Below, one piece after another: positions 37,997 to 48,006 of a stretch of DNA of 64,000 bases (the stretch's first letter is position 1; every line of letters starts with the position of its first letter). This DNA comes from an uncultured Pelagibacteraceae bacterium (GTDB lineage: Bacteria; Pseudomonadota; Alphaproteobacteria; Pelagibacterales; Pelagibacteraceae). Where the stretch lies: contig CACFKO010000006.1 of assembly GCA_902566925.1 (NCBI GenBank), positions 1-64,000 on the forward strand, read 5' to 3'. The notes beneath the pieces were generated by a model that was not told the DNA's origin, searched no databases, and saw only the letters and a program-made list of their open reading frames with translations. Made by a program: the position numbers and the translations under genes.

Positions 37997-39340
37997 TTGT
38001 CTAAAAAAATTTTCATTAAAACTTTTGGATGTCAAATGAATGAATACGATAGTAATCGTATCGCCGATATAGCTAGAAAAAATGATTATGTTCGTACAGA
38101 AGATGCAAAAAATATAGACTGTTATGTTTTAAACACATGCCACATAAGAGAAAAAGCTACTGAAAAAGTTTACCATGATATTGGACGTCTTAAAAAAAAT
38201 TATAAAAATAAAAAAAAGCCTATTGTTTTAGTTACAGGCTGTGTTGCCCAAGCAGAGAATGAAGAAATGTTAAAAAGAGAGCCGTATATTGATGCGGTAG
38301 TTGGTCCTCAGGCTTATCATGAACTGCCTGAAATTCTTTCAAAATTAAAAAATGGTAGAGAAAAAATTAATTTTACAGATTTTGATGTCATTCAAAAATT
38401 TGACAAACTAAATACAATTAAAAACTCGAACTCAAATGTTTCTTCCTTTATAACTATCCAAGAAGGTTGTGATAAATTCTGTAATTTTTGTGTTGTTCCT
38501 TATACCAGAGGAGCCGAGCATTCTAGGTCAATGAAGGAAATAATAAGTGAGGCAAAAAATTTGATTTCGAATGGTGCGAAGGAAATTACACTTTTAGGTC
38601 AAAATGTAAATGCTTATAAATACAATTCTTCTAAAGAAAAAATCAAATTATCCGATTTGATTTTTGAATTACAAGATTTAAAAGATTTAAAAAGAATTAG
38701 ATATACCACTTCTCACCCCAAGGATATGACCAATGACCTAATTGAGTGTCACCGCAAAGTAACAAAACTGATGCCATTTCTTCATTTACCAGTTCAGAGT
38801 GGTTCAAATAAAATTTTAAAAAGCATGAATCGCAAACACACCAGAGAAGAATATTTGTTGACTATCCAAAATTTGGTAAAAGCTAGATCTAATATAACTT
38901 TTTCAAGCGATTTTATTGTTGGATATCCAGGAGAAACAGAGAGAGATTTTAATGATACTCTATCATTAGTAAAAGAGGTGAATTTTGTTAACTCATTCTC
39001 TTTTATTTATAATCCAAGACCAGGAACGCCAGCTTCTCAACTAAAGGAAATCGATAAAAAAATACAAAAAAGAAGATTGATAATTCTTCAGAATTTATTG
39101 GAAGATATCCAAAAAAAAGAAAATAAAAAGAAAATTGGGAAATTAAAAGAAGTTTTAATTGAAAACAAATTAAAAAATCAGTCCAATTTTTTTGGCAGAA
39201 TTGATAACTTAACTCCTGTAATCGTAAGAAATGCTAATGTAAATGATATAGGAAAAATCATACATGTTAGAATTAAAAATTATAATAGAAACACTTTATT
39301 TGGGGATAAGGTAAATATAGAAAGTGAAGTAGCGGCATAA
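37997..39340 (+). CDS. miaB: tRNA-2-methylthio-N6-dimethylallyladenosine synthase MiaB
   Basis: Radical-SAM enzyme that adds the methylthio group to i6A37. It starts with TTG 4 bases after the fur stop and has 447 residues. MTTase domain: KTFGCQMNEYDS with Cys 12, NTCHIREKA, and a third Cys in VTGCVAQAE. Radical SAM Cys triplet at 158, 162 and 165 (EGCDKFCNFCVVPYTRG), followed by LLGQNVNAY and a C-terminal TRAM domain. Abuts phoH by one shared base. Confidence 0.97.
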   Translation: MSKKIFIKTFGCQMNEYDSNRIADIARKNDYVRTEDAKNIDCYVLNTCHIREKATEKVYHDIGRLKKNYKNKKKPIVLVTGCVAQAENEEMLKREPYIDAVVGPQAYHELPEILSKLKNGREKINFTDFDVIQKFDKLNTIKNSNSNVSSFITIQEGCDKFCNFCVVPYTRGAEHSRSMKEIISEAKNLISNGAKEITLLGQNVNAYKYNSSKEKIKLSDLIFELQDLKDLKRIRYTTSHPKDMTNDLIECHRKVTKLMPFLHLPVQSGSNKILKSMNRKHTREEYLLTIQNLVKARSNITFSSDFIVGYPGETERDFNDTLSLVKEVNFVNSFSFIYNPRPGTPASQLKEIDKKIQKRRLIILQNLLEDIQKKENKKKIGKLKEVLIENKLKNQSNFFGRIDNLTPVIVRNANVNDIGKIIHVRIKNYNRNTLFGDKVNIESEVAA

Positions 39341-40356
39341 TGTTGGAAGCAAAAAATTTAAATAAAGAAATTTCTATAAAAAAAATTGACAATGAAACCT
39401 CGAATATAAAAATTTTTAATAATGATATTCTGGCCGAAGTAGTTGGTGAATTTAATAAAAATCTAATTAAAATAGAAAAACTAACAAATACTAAGATTTT
39501 TTTTAGAGGTAACTCTATTACCGTAAAAGGCAACAAAGAGTCAATTTTGACTGCCTCAAATTCTTTGATTTTTTTGGTTAATAAATTTCTCGTTACTAGT
39601 TCTATTGAAGACAATGATGTAGCTTATTCAATAAAAAAAGGCGATACTTCAAAAAATATGGAGAAGAACAAAAATAATGTTAGATCTATAGATCAGATAA
39701 TTAAAACTCCACGAAGGTCAGTAATACCCAGATCTAAAAAACAGTCAGATTATTTAAAAGCACTTTTGAATGAAGACATTGTTATTTCATCGGGTCCTGC
39801 AGGAACAGGAAAAAGTTACTTAGCAGTTTCAGTTGCGGTAAACATGCTAATGGAAAAGAAAGTAGAAAAAGTAATTCTGTCTCGTCCTGCAGTTGAGGCT
39901 GGAGAAAGACTCGGGTTTTTACCAGGAGATATGAAAGAAAAAGTAGACCCTTATCTCAGACCTTTATACGATGCTCTATACGATTTATTTGGATACGAAA
40001 AGGTTCAAAGAAAGATTGAAACAGGAGAAATAGAAATAGCACCTCTTGCATTTATGAGAGGTAGGACTTTAAAAAATTCTTTTGCAATTCTGGATGAAGC
40101 ACAAAATGCCTCTCTGACTCAAATTAAAATGTTTTTAACTAGAATTGGAGAAAATTCTAAAATTGTGGTTAATGGCGATCCTTCGCAAGTTGATCTTGTA
40201 AACAAAAATCAATCTGGCTTAATTCAATCAACAAAAATTTTAAAAAATGTAAAAGAAATAAAATGTATTCAATTTGACCATACAGATGTTGTAAGGCACC
40301 CTCTAGTATCAAAAATTATTCAGGCCTATCAGCAGAAAACTGATGATAAAAATTGA
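39340..40356 (+). CDS. ybeZ: PhoH-like ATPase (YbeZ)
   Basis: Cytoplasmic ATPase/helicase-like protein linked with the YbeY endoribonuclease. The 338-residue protein has a KH-like N-terminal part and the PhoH domain with Walker A SGPAGTGKS at 151-159, LSRPAVEAGERLGFLPGD, and ILDEAQNAS (Walker B). It overlaps ybeY by 14 bases in the conserved miaB-ybeZ-ybeY-lnt order. Confidence 0.96.
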   Translation: MLEAKNLNKEISIKKIDNETSNIKIFNNDILAEVVGEFNKNLIKIEKLTNTKIFFRGNSITVKGNKESILTASNSLIFLVNKFLVTSSIEDNDVAYSIKKGDTSKNMEKNKNNVRSIDQIIKTPRRSVIPRSKKQSDYLKALLNEDIVISSGPAGTGKSYLAVSVAVNMLMEKKVEKVILSRPAVEAGERLGFLPGDMKEKVDPYLRPLYDALYDLFGYEKVQRKIETGEIEIAPLAFMRGRTLKNSFAILDEAQNASLTQIKMFLTRIGENSKIVVNGDPSQVDLVNKNQSGLIQSTKILKNVKEIKCIQFDHTDVVRHPLVSKIIQAYQQKTDDKN

Positions 40357-40801
40357 TGTTTTTATCCAAAATAAAAATTGGAAAAAATATATATCCAATC
40401 CAAGCAGGTACATACAAAGTAAAGCAAAACTAGTAAATAGTTCCCTCAAATTTATCAAAAATAAAAAAGTAAATTTTTCTATTTTATTAGCGGGCAACAA
40501 AGAGGTTAGAAAATTAAATAAAAAATTTAGAAAAAAAAATAAAAGTACTGACGTATTATCATTTCCCTTCTATACAAAGAAGGATTTAAAAAAGCTAACA
40601 ATAAGAAAAAAAAATGTTTATCTAGGGGATGTAATACTCAATTTCTACAAAATTGATAAAAAAAACTTCAAAAAAGATTTTAATAGACTATGGGTACATG
40701 GCTTAGTGCATTTGTTGGGCTACAAACATCATAAAGATAAAGATTATTATAAAATGAATAAAATAGAGAAATTAATACTTAAAAAAATTAGAAATAATTA
40801 A
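40343..40801 (+). CDS. ybeY: Endoribonuclease YbeY
   Basis: Zinc-dependent RNase needed for 16S rRNA 3'-end maturation and ribosome quality control. The 152-residue protein has STDVLSFPF and the metal motif H-x3-H-x5-H at His 119, 123 and 129 (HGLVHLLGYKHH). It overlaps ybeZ and shares one base with lnt. The ybeX/corC gene that usually lies between ybeY and lnt is absent. Confidence 0.96.
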   Translation: MIKIDVFIQNKNWKKYISNPSRYIQSKAKLVNSSLKFIKNKKVNFSILLAGNKEVRKLNKKFRKKNKSTDVLSFPFYTKKDLKKLTIRKKNVYLGDVILNFYKIDKKNFKKDFNRLWVHGLVHLLGYKHHKDKDYYKMNKIEKLILKKIRNN

Positions 40802-42354
40802 TGTTAAATTTTTTCAACAAAAGGTTTTTTATAATATTTTTATTTCCCTTACTTTTAGGAGGTTTAACTGTATTAAGTTTCCAACCATTTAACTTTTTTT
40901 TTGTAAATTTTTTATCTCTTCCCTTGTTATTTTTTTCTATAATTTATGTTAAGAAAAAATCTAAAAGTATTTATAGAAAAAAACCTTATTTAAAAAATTT
41001 ATTTATACTCGGTACTTCATATGGTTTTGGATTCTTTTTTTTCGGTAATTATTGGATTGCTTATTCATTAACTTTTGATGAAACATTTAAATTATTGATT
41101 CCAATTAGTTTAATATTAATTCCACTATTTTTATCTTTATTTTTTTCATTACCAATTTTATTGATAGGAAACTCTTGTGAGAAAAATATATCTTCAATTT
41201 TTTTAATAAGTTTAACTTTTTCACTAGCAGATTTTTTACGAAGCAATATATTTACAGGTTTTCCATGGAATATTTGGGGTTATAGCCTTTCATGGTCTAT
41301 AGAGAGCTTGCAAATATTGCATACTATTGGTCTCTTCTCTTTAAATCTTTTAATCATTACATTTTTTTTTCTGCCATCATTATTTTTTTTAAAATCTAAA
41401 ATAAAATATTTTTTCTTATTCTTTTTTACCATATTAATTTTTGCAAATTACTTTTACGGCTCATATAAAATCAATTCATTTAATCTTGATGCTATTTCAA
41501 AAAAAATAAATTTTAAAATTGTTTCAGCACGAATGAATCTAACAGACTTTAAGAACGAAAAGGAGGTTGCTTTAAAATTGATAAAATATAGTGAACCTGA
41601 GAAAAAAAAGAAAACTATTTTTGTTTGGCCTGAAGGGGTATTTTTGAGTGGAAAATTTTATGAAAAAAAAGAAATTAAAGATTTATTTATAAAAAATTTT
41701 TCAGAAAATCACTTAATTATACTAGGAGCAAATACTTCAAAAAAAACTTCTTCAGGTGAAAAACATTTTAACAGCATGCTAGTTGTTGATCAAAACCTCA
41801 ATTTTATTTCAAAATACGACAAGAGAAAATTAGTACCATTTGGAGAATTTTTACCATTTGAAAAATTTCTCAATTTTGTTGGTTTAAAAAAGATTACACC
41901 TGGCTATTCCTCCTTTTCAAAAGGGACCGAAGATTCTATAACAGATATAAAGTTTGACTCAGCCGATATTAATTTTCTAAGTTTAATTTGTTATGAAATT
42001 ATTTTTCCTGGTATTGTTGATAAACACGATAAGTTTAATTTTATTATAAATATTTCCGAAGATGCATGGTTTGGAGAAAGTATTGGTCCACACCAACACT
42101 TTGCTAAGGCTATTTTTAGATCAATAGAATCAGGGGTCTACACAATAAGGTCAGCAAATAAGGGCATAAGTGCATTTATAAGTCCTGAGGGAAAAATTTT
42201 AAAAAATTTACAACCAGATGAGATAGGTAATATAGAATTAAATATCCCATTACTAGAGAAAACGAAAAAACAATCTAAAAATGATTTGATATTTTTGCTG
42301 CTTTTAATTACATATATCTTCACATTTTTTTTATTACGAAAATTTAAAATTTAA
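40801..42354 (+). CDS. lnt: Apolipoprotein N-acyltransferase
   Basis: Adds the third acyl chain to lipoproteins in the inner membrane. The 517-residue protein has six or so N-terminal membrane segments, a periplasmic nitrilase-type domain with the catalytic triad (Glu in WPEGVFLSG, Lys in [17 protein letters not shown], Cys in [11 protein letters not shown]) and one C-terminal membrane segment. Its clients include the lipoproteins LptE, DUF3576 and the BON protein in this window. Its stop overlaps the metK start by one base. Confidence 0.97.
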   Translation: MLNFFNKRFFIIFLFPLLLGGLTVLSFQPFNFFFVNFLSLPLLFFSIIYVKKKSKSIYRKKPYLKNLFILGTSYGFGFFFFGNYWIAYSLTFDETFKLLIPISLILIPLFLSLFFSLPILLIGNSCEKNISSIFLISLTFSLADFLRSNIFTGFPWNIWGYSLSWSIESLQILHTIGLFSLNLLIITFFFLPSLFFLKSKIKYFFLFFFTILIFANYFYGSYKINSFNLDAISKKINFKIVSARMNLTDFKNEKEVALKLIKYSEPEKKKKTIFVWPEGVFLSGKFYEKKEIKDLFIKNFSENHLIILGANTSKKTSSGEKHFNSMLVVDQNLNFISKYDKRKLVPFGEFLPFEKFLNFVGLKKITPGYSSFSKGTEDSITDIKFDSADINFLSLICYEIIFPGIVDKHDKFNFIINISEDAWFGESIGPHQHFAKAIFRSIESGVYTIRSANKGISAFISPEGKILKNLQPDEIGNIELNIPLLEKTKKQSKNDLIFLLLLITYIFTFFLLRKFKI

Positions 42355-43517
42355 TGAAATCTAATAATTATTTTTTTACCAGTGAGTCCGTATCTGAAGG
42401 TCACCCAGATAAGGTTTGCGATCGTATTTCTGACATGGTAGTTGACACCTATATTTCCAAAGATCCTTATTCAAGAGTTGCATGCGAAACTTTAACAACA
42501 ACAAACAAAGTCGTTTTAGCTGGGGAAACTAGAGGACCTGAAATAAAAAAAGATAAACTAATAGAGAAAGTTCGAAATTGTATTAAGGATATAGGTTATG
42601 AACAAAAGGGCTTTCATTGGAAGAATTGTAACATAGATGTTCACCTTCATTCTCAGTCTTCAGATATAGCTATGGGAGTCGACTCAAAGGGTAATAAAGA
42701 TGAGGGAGCAGGAGATCAGGGTATAATGTTTGGATATGCATGTGATGAAACAGAAGTTTTAATGCCAGCCCCAATTTATTATTCGCATAAAATTCTAGAG
42801 TTAATGGCTTTAGATAGAAAAAGTGGAAAAGCAAGTAAATTGGAGCCAGATTCTAAAAGTCAAGTTACCTTAAAATATGAGGACGGTATCCCTGTTAAGG
42901 TAACTGCAGTTGTGATTTCAACACAGCATTCGGCTGATGTAAGTCAATCCCAGGTAAAAGATATCGTTAGACCTTATTTAGAGAAGGCAATTCCAAAAAA
43001 ATTATTATCTGAACTTGAAGAGGAAAATTTTTATGTTAACCCAACAGGTCAATTTATAATTGGTGGACCAGATGGTGACTCAGGTCTGACAGGGAGAAAA
43101 ATTATTGTTGATACATATGGTGGTGCAGCTCGTCATGGCGGAGGTGCTTTTTCTGGAAAAGACCCTAGCAAAGTTGATAGATCTGCAGCATATGCAGCGA
43201 GATATGTTGCTAAAAATGTAGTGGCTTCAAAAATTGCAAAAAAATGTGAAATTCAACTTGCTTATGCTATTGGAGTTTCAAAACCTCTATCCATTTATGT
43301 TAATCTTTTTGATGGTGATGTCGAAAAAGAAAAACATATTGAAAATCTAATAAAAAATAATTTTGATTTAAGTCCACGTGGCATAAGAGAAATGCTTAAC
43401 TTGAATAGACCTATTTATGAGTGTACAGCAGCATACGGCCATTTTGGTAGAAAACCAGGTTCAAATGGTACTTTTTCATGGGAAAAAACCGATAAATTAT
43501 CGGTTTTTAAAAAGTAG
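42354..43517 (+). CDS. metK: S-adenosylmethionine synthetase
   Basis: Makes SAM from methionine and ATP. The 387-residue protein has [17 protein letters not shown], the [12 protein letters not shown] motif, [22 protein letters not shown] and [19 protein letters not shown], all diagnostic. It overlaps lnt, so no room exists for a SAM riboswitch leader; it must be expressed from the upstream operon. A terminator hairpin follows it before nusA. Confidence 0.98.
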   Translation: MKSNNYFFTSESVSEGHPDKVCDRISDMVVDTYISKDPYSRVACETLTTTNKVVLAGETRGPEIKKDKLIEKVRNCIKDIGYEQKGFHWKNCNIDVHLHSQSSDIAMGVDSKGNKDEGAGDQGIMFGYACDETEVLMPAPIYYSHKILELMALDRKSGKASKLEPDSKSQVTLKYEDGIPVKVTAVVISTQHSADVSQSQVKDIVRPYLEKAIPKKLLSELEEENFYVNPTGQFIIGGPDGDSGLTGRKIIVDTYGGAARHGGGAFSGKDPSKVDRSAAYAARYVAKNVVASKIAKKCEIQLAYAIGVSKPLSIYVNLFDGDVEKEKHIENLIKNNFDLSPRGIREMLNLNRPIYECTAAYGHFGRKPGSNGTFSWEKTDKLSVFKK

Positions 43518-43573
43518 TTCTTGAAAAATATAAAAATATAAATTAAAAAAAGACTTAAGTTACCTGGAAGTGC

Positions 43574-43600
43574 AAAATGGGCTTTTGCCCATTTTTTTTT
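43574..43600 (+). terminator. Rho-independent terminator or attenuator between metK and nusA
   Basis: AAAATGGGC, a TTTT loop, then GCCCATTTT form a perfect 9-base-pair stem continued by a T run to 43600. It ends 17 bases before the nusA ATG. It may end the fur-metK operon or act as a regulated leader for nusA-pnp; I see no separate strong promoter downstream of it, which favours an attenuator or partial read-through. Confidence 0.9.
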
Positions 43601-43617
43601 AGGATGAAAGAAAAACG

Positions 43618-45171
43618 ATGTTAAATAGAGGTTTAGATAAACAAGAGCTGTTGCGAATAGTTGATTCAGTAGCAAACGAAAAATCAATTGACAAGGAACT
43701 AATATTAGATTCAATGGAAATGGCTATTCAAAGAGCCGCTTACAATAAGTTTGGTTTTGAAAATTCCATCGAGGCTAAAATTAATAGAGAGAATGGTAGT
43801 ATTAAGATTCATAAAGTTCTACAGGTTGTAGACAAAGTTGAAGATCCAGTAAAAGAAATAACTTTAAAAGATGCAGCATTAATTGACAAAAATAATAAAA
43901 ATTTGAAAGTAGGAGATAAAATATATGAAGAGTTACCCCAGGTTGATTTTGGAAGAATAGCTGCACAAAGTGCCAAACAAGTAATCTCTCAAAAGGTTAG
44001 AGAGGCAGAGAAGAATAGGCAGTATGAGGATTTTAAGGATAAGCAAGGTCAAATTTTAAGCGGAATAATAAAACGGGTTGAGTATGGTAACGTAATTGTA
44101 GATTTGGGTAAGGCCGAAGGTATAATTCGTAAGGAAGAATTAATTCAAAGAGAAATACTAAAAAATGGTGATAGAGTAAAAGCCTATTGCTACGAGGTTA
44201 AACAAGATGTTAGAGGTCATCAAGTATTTCTTTCGCGTGCTCACCCACAATTTTTAGCCAGACTGTTCTTTCAAGAAGTTCCAGAAATTTATGAAGGCGT
44301 AATAGAAATCAAATCTGTCGCAAGAGATCCAGGCAGTAGAGCAAAAATATGTGTGAATTCAAAAGATTCCTCATTGGACCCAGTGGGTGCGTGTGTCGGT
44401 ATGCGAGGAAGCAGGGTACAAACTGTTGTAAACGAATTACAAGGTGAAAAAATTGATATCATTAAATGGACCGAAGATCTACCGACGCTGGTAGCCGAAT
44501 CTCTATCTCCAGCAGAAATACAGAAAGTATTAATTGATGAACAAAATAAAAGAATTGATGTTATTTTATCTGAAGACAATTTAAGCAAAGCGATAGGAAG
44601 AAGAGGCCAGAATGTGAGACTAGCTTCAAAACTCATTAATTATGAAATAGATATTTTAACCGATAAAGAGGACTCAGAGAGAAGACAAGCAGAATTTAAG
44701 GAAAGAACAGAGCTTTTTATAAAAGGTTTAGAAGTTGATGAAACTTTAGGTCAACTTTTAGTTTCAGAAAACTTTCAAAGCATAGAGGAAATTGCCCAAT
44801 CAAAAATAGATGATATTTCTAAAATTGAAGCAATAGAGGAAACAACAGCACAAGAGTTAATAGAAAGAGCAAAAGAATATCTTGAAAAACAAAAGATAGA
44901 AATATCAGAGAAATTAAAGAAATTAGGAGTAGAAGATTCACTAACAAAATTGGAAGGAATGACCCAAGGGATGTTAGTTGTTCTAGGTGAAAAAAATATA
45001 AAAAAATTAAAAGATTTTGCCGATCTATCCTCAGATGAATTAATAGGGGGAATGGATGAAATCAAGGGAAAAAGAGTTAAAATAAATGGGTATCTTGAGG
45101 ATTTTAATCTAACAAGAGAAGAGGCGGATAATCTAATAATGAATGCAAGAAAAGTTGTTTTTGGAGATTAA
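43618..45171 (+). CDS. nusA: Transcription termination/antitermination protein NusA
   Basis: RNA polymerase elongation factor. The 517-residue protein has the N-terminal polymerase-binding domain, an S1 domain (about 135-200), two KH domains (GACVGMRGSRVQTVVNEL and IGRRGQNVRLASKL), and C-terminal helix-hairpin-helix repeats. It is normally preceded by rimP; here a hairpin stands directly before it. The second gene after it in most relatives, ylxR, is also missing. Confidence 0.97.
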   Translation: MLNRGLDKQELLRIVDSVANEKSIDKELILDSMEMAIQRAAYNKFGFENSIEAKINRENGSIKIHKVLQVVDKVEDPVKEITLKDAALIDKNNKNLKVGDKIYEELPQVDFGRIAAQSAKQVISQKVREAEKNRQYEDFKDKQGQILSGIIKRVEYGNVIVDLGKAEGIIRKEELIQREILKNGDRVKAYCYEVKQDVRGHQVFLSRAHPQFLARLFFQEVPEIYEGVIEIKSVARDPGSRAKICVNSKDSSLDPVGACVGMRGSRVQTVVNELQGEKIDIIKWTEDLPTLVAESLSPAEIQKVLIDEQNKRIDVILSEDNLSKAIGRRGQNVRLASKLINYEIDILTDKEDSERRQAEFKERTELFIKGLEVDETLGQLLVSENFQSIEEIAQSKIDDISKIEAIEETTAQELIERAKEYLEKQKIEISEKLKKLGVEDSLTKLEGMTQGMLVVLGEKNIKKLKDFADLSSDELIGGMDEIKGKRVKINGYLEDFNLTREEADNLIMNARKVVFGD

Positions 45172-45175
45172 TTTT

Positions 45176-47386
45176 ATGGATAAAAATAAAAATAAAAAAA
45201 GAACACTAACCATATCTAGTTCATTCACGAAAGGTCCTATTTCTTTTTCTAAAAATAAAATAGAAAAAAAATCTTTTGTTCCACAAAAAAAGAAAAGTTT
45301 TAAACCATCATTCAAATCTGGAAAACCATGGCCCTCTCAACCAATAAGCAAAGGTAAACCGAATAGCAAAAATTTTAATAGAAGATATGTAGAACAACAG
45401 GCAACAAAAAGATTTATAGGATCAGATCAAAAAAGTGCCGACAAGGATAAGACAAAGGAAAAAGCATCTACTAAAAACAAGGGTTTTCAAACAAGAAGAC
45501 AGTCAAAACTTACAATTTCTAGAGCAATGAATGTGGAAGAATTTGAGATTAAACAAAGAAGCTTGGCATCTGTTAAGAGAGCTCGACTTAAGGAAAAACA
45601 AGATGAAAAACATGATCCAAAAAAAGAATTTAAAAAAGTAATTAGAGAAGTAAAAATTCCAGAACAAATAACAATACAAGAACTATCCAATAGAATGGCA
45701 GAACAATCTGCCAGTATTATTAAGTTTCTTCTGAATATGGGGGTAAAAGCCACAATAAACCATTCAATTGATAAAGATACATCAGAATACATAGTGAAAG
45801 AATTTGGGCATACACCCATTGTTGAGGTAGAGCCCACAATAAGTTTAGGTAAAAAGTCTGATGAAAAAAAACAAAATTTAGAAACGAGACCACCAATCGT
45901 TACAATAATGGGTCATGTGGATCATGGAAAAACATCATTACTAGACTCGTTGAGAAATTCTAATGTGGTTTCAGGTGAATACGGAGGAATTACACAACAT
46001 ATAGGAGCATATCAGGTGGTTGCTGGAGACAATAAGATAATAACTTTTATTGACACACCGGGTCATGCTGCTTTTACAGAAATGAGAGCGAGGGGCTCAA
46101 AGGTTACAGATATAGTGGTTCTAGTTATAGCTGCTGATGATGGTGTAAAACCTCAAACAATAGAAGCTATTCAACACGCAAAGGCAGCAAAAGTCCCCAT
46201 AATAGTAGCAATAAATAAATGTGATTTGCCTGGTTCAAATATAGGAAAAATAAAAAATGACTTAATGCGTTATGAATTAATAGCAGAAAGTCTGAGTGGC
46301 GATACCTTATTTGTAGAGGTTTCAGCAACAAAAAAAACTAATCTTGATAAATTAAAAGAAACTATAATTCTACAATCAGAAGTTTTAGATTTAAAAGCAG
46401 CAAAAATAGGTAATGCAAAAGGAATTGTATTAGAGTCTAAAATTGATAAAGGAAGAGGACCGGTTTCAACTATTCTGGTTACCGAAGGTGAGTTAAAAAG
46501 AGGAGACTATTTTGTTTGTGGTAGCACTTTAGGGAAAATAAGAGCAATGATAAACTTTGAAGGTAGCAATGTTAATGAAGCATATCCTTCAACCCCTGTT
46601 GAAATTCTTGGAATGAAAGAGTCAGCAAAGGCTGGAGATGAATTTTTAGTTGTTGAAAGTGAAGATGAGTCAAAAAAAATCAGCGATTTTAGAAAAGTTG
46701 GAAAAAAGAATAATAATAATTTAATTTTGAAAGATAAAACTAAGATTTTTGATAATGAAAGTGTCAAAACTGAATTAAATATAATTCTGAAATCTGATGT
46801 TCAAGGATCAAGCGAAGCCTTAAGAAATGCTATAAACAAAATAAACCATTCAGAAGTAAAACCAAAAATAATTTTATCAGATATTGGAATGATAAACGAA
46901 ACAGATATTTCGCTTGCCAAGGCTTCAAATGCAATTGTTATCGGATTTAATGTTAAACCGAACCCGGAAGCAAAAAAATCTGCTCAAAGTCAAAAAATTA
47001 AAATTGAGTTTTTTAATATAATTTATAAGGCAATCGAACACGTAGAAAAATCACTTTCAGGCCTTCTCGAGCCCGATAGAAAAGAAAGTATAGAGGGAAC
47101 TGCAGAGATTTTAAAAATTTTTAAACTTTCTAAGTCCGGGAAAGTTGCTGGTTCTAAAGTTACAGAAGGTGAAATTAAAAATAATTCTAAAGCAAGAATC
47201 ATTAGGGATGGTAAAGTTATATATGATGGACAAATAGTAAGTATATTTAGGGAGAAAAATGCAGCTAAAGAAGTAAAAAGTGGGCTAGAATGCGGAATTA
47301 CTTTTAGGAACTTTTTAGACTTTAAAGAAAAAGACATGATCGAGTCCTACAAAGTTGATATGATTGAAAGACAGATAAATGATTAA
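45176..47386 (+). CDS. infB: Translation initiation factor IF-2
   Basis: GTPase that places initiator tRNA. From ATG 45176, preceded by GGAG, it has 736 residues: a shortened, lysine-rich N-terminal region, the IF2_N domain (TIQELSNRMAEQSASIIKFLLNMG), then the G domain with GHVDHGKTS, DTPGHAAF and NKCD, followed by beta barrels and the C-terminal fMet-tRNA-binding domain. It overlaps rbfA by 8 bases. Confidence 0.98.
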   Translation: MDKNKNKKRTLTISSSFTKGPISFSKNKIEKKSFVPQKKKSFKPSFKSGKPWPSQPISKGKPNSKNFNRRYVEQQATKRFIGSDQKSADKDKTKEKASTKNKGFQTRRQSKLTISRAMNVEEFEIKQRSLASVKRARLKEKQDEKHDPKKEFKKVIREVKIPEQITIQELSNRMAEQSASIIKFLLNMGVKATINHSIDKDTSEYIVKEFGHTPIVEVEPTISLGKKSDEKKQNLETRPPIVTIMGHVDHGKTSLLDSLRNSNVVSGEYGGITQHIGAYQVVAGDNKIITFIDTPGHAAFTEMRARGSKVTDIVVLVIAADDGVKPQTIEAIQHAKAAKVPIIVAINKCDLPGSNIGKIKNDLMRYELIAESLSGDTLFVEVSATKKTNLDKLKETIILQSEVLDLKAAKIGNAKGIVLESKIDKGRGPVSTILVTEGELKRGDYFVCGSTLGKIRAMINFEGSNVNEAYPSTPVEILGMKESAKAGDEFLVVESEDESKKISDFRKVGKKNNNNLILKDKTKIFDNESVKTELNIILKSDVQGSSEALRNAINKINHSEVKPKIILSDIGMINETDISLAKASNAIVIGFNVKPNPEAKKSAQSQKIKIEFFNIIYKAIEHVEKSLSGLLEPDRKESIEGTAEILKIFKLSKSGKVAGSKVTEGEIKNNSKARIIRDGKVIYDGQIVSIFREKNAAKEVKSGLECGITFRNFLDFKEKDMIESYKVDMIERQIND

Positions 47387-47759
47387 AAATTCTATGACAG
47401 GTCACTTAAATCACAGGCATTTAAGAGTAGGTGAATTAGTAAAGCAAAATTTGGGTCAAATTTTCATAAAAAATGAGGCAAAAATACCATCATTAAATAC
47501 TAAGTTAATAACTGTTACAGAAGTTAAAATGAGCTCAGATTTGAGGTCTGCAAGAGCATATGTAATTCCTCTAGGTGGAAAAGAGACAAAAAAAATAGTA
47601 AATATCTTGACAGAATTCTCATATCTTGTAAGAAAAGCCTTGTCAAAAAAACTTGATATTAAATTTCTCCCAAAGTTATATTTTGTTGAAGACAAATCTT
47701 TTGATTATGCAGAGAGAATTGAGAAACTAATAAAAGAAAATAAAAGAAATGAAATCTAG
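47379..47759 (+). CDS. rbfA: Ribosome-binding factor A
   Basis: Binds the 30S subunit during late maturation. The 126-residue protein is a single KH-like domain with RHLRVGELVKQNLGQIF near the start, ITVTEVKMSSDLRSARAYVIPLG, and LPKLYFVEDKSFDYAERIEKL at the end. Start at 47379 overlaps infB; ATG at 47394 (Met 6) is an alternative. It overlaps rpsO by 11 bases, so truB, usually between them, is absent. Confidence 0.95.
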   Translation: MIKNSMTGHLNHRHLRVGELVKQNLGQIFIKNEAKIPSLNTKLITVTEVKMSSDLRSARAYVIPLGGKETKKIVNILTEFSYLVRKALSKKLDIKFLPKLYFVEDKSFDYAERIEKLIKENKRNEI

Positions 47760-48006
47760 AAAAGATATAATTAAATCCTTAGCGTTACACAAAAAAGATG
47801 TAGGTTCTACAGTTGTTCAGATTGGCATTCTTAGTAACAAAATTGATAATCTCTCAAGTCATTTTAAAAAATTTAAAAAAGACAAACATTCTTCGAGGGG
47901 GCTCACAAGGTCTGTGAATCAAAGAAAAAGACTATTGAGCTATTTGAGTAAAAACAATCCAGAAGCTTACAAGGATATTATTAAAAAACTTAATTTGAGA
48001 AAATAA
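47749..48006 (+). CDS. rpsO: 30S ribosomal protein S15
   Basis: Primary 16S rRNA binder of the central domain. The 85-residue protein (a few residues shorter than the usual 89) keeps the core DVGSTVVQIGILSNKI, LSSHFKKFKKDKHSSRGL and RKRLLSYLSKNNPEAY. It overlaps rbfA and is directly followed by pnp with no gap. Confidence 0.97.
   Translation: MKSRKDIIKSLALHKKDVGSTVVQIGILSNKIDNLSSHFKKFKKDKHSSRGLTRSVNQRKRLLSYLSKNNPEAYKDIIKKLNLRK

Noticed and set aside
42300..42360. Possible SAM riboswitch before metK
   Set aside because: metK overlaps lnt by one base; no non-coding leader exists.
44289..44636. 115-residue open frame antisense to nusA
   Set aside because: Composition and position show it is the reverse shadow of the conserved KH-domain region.
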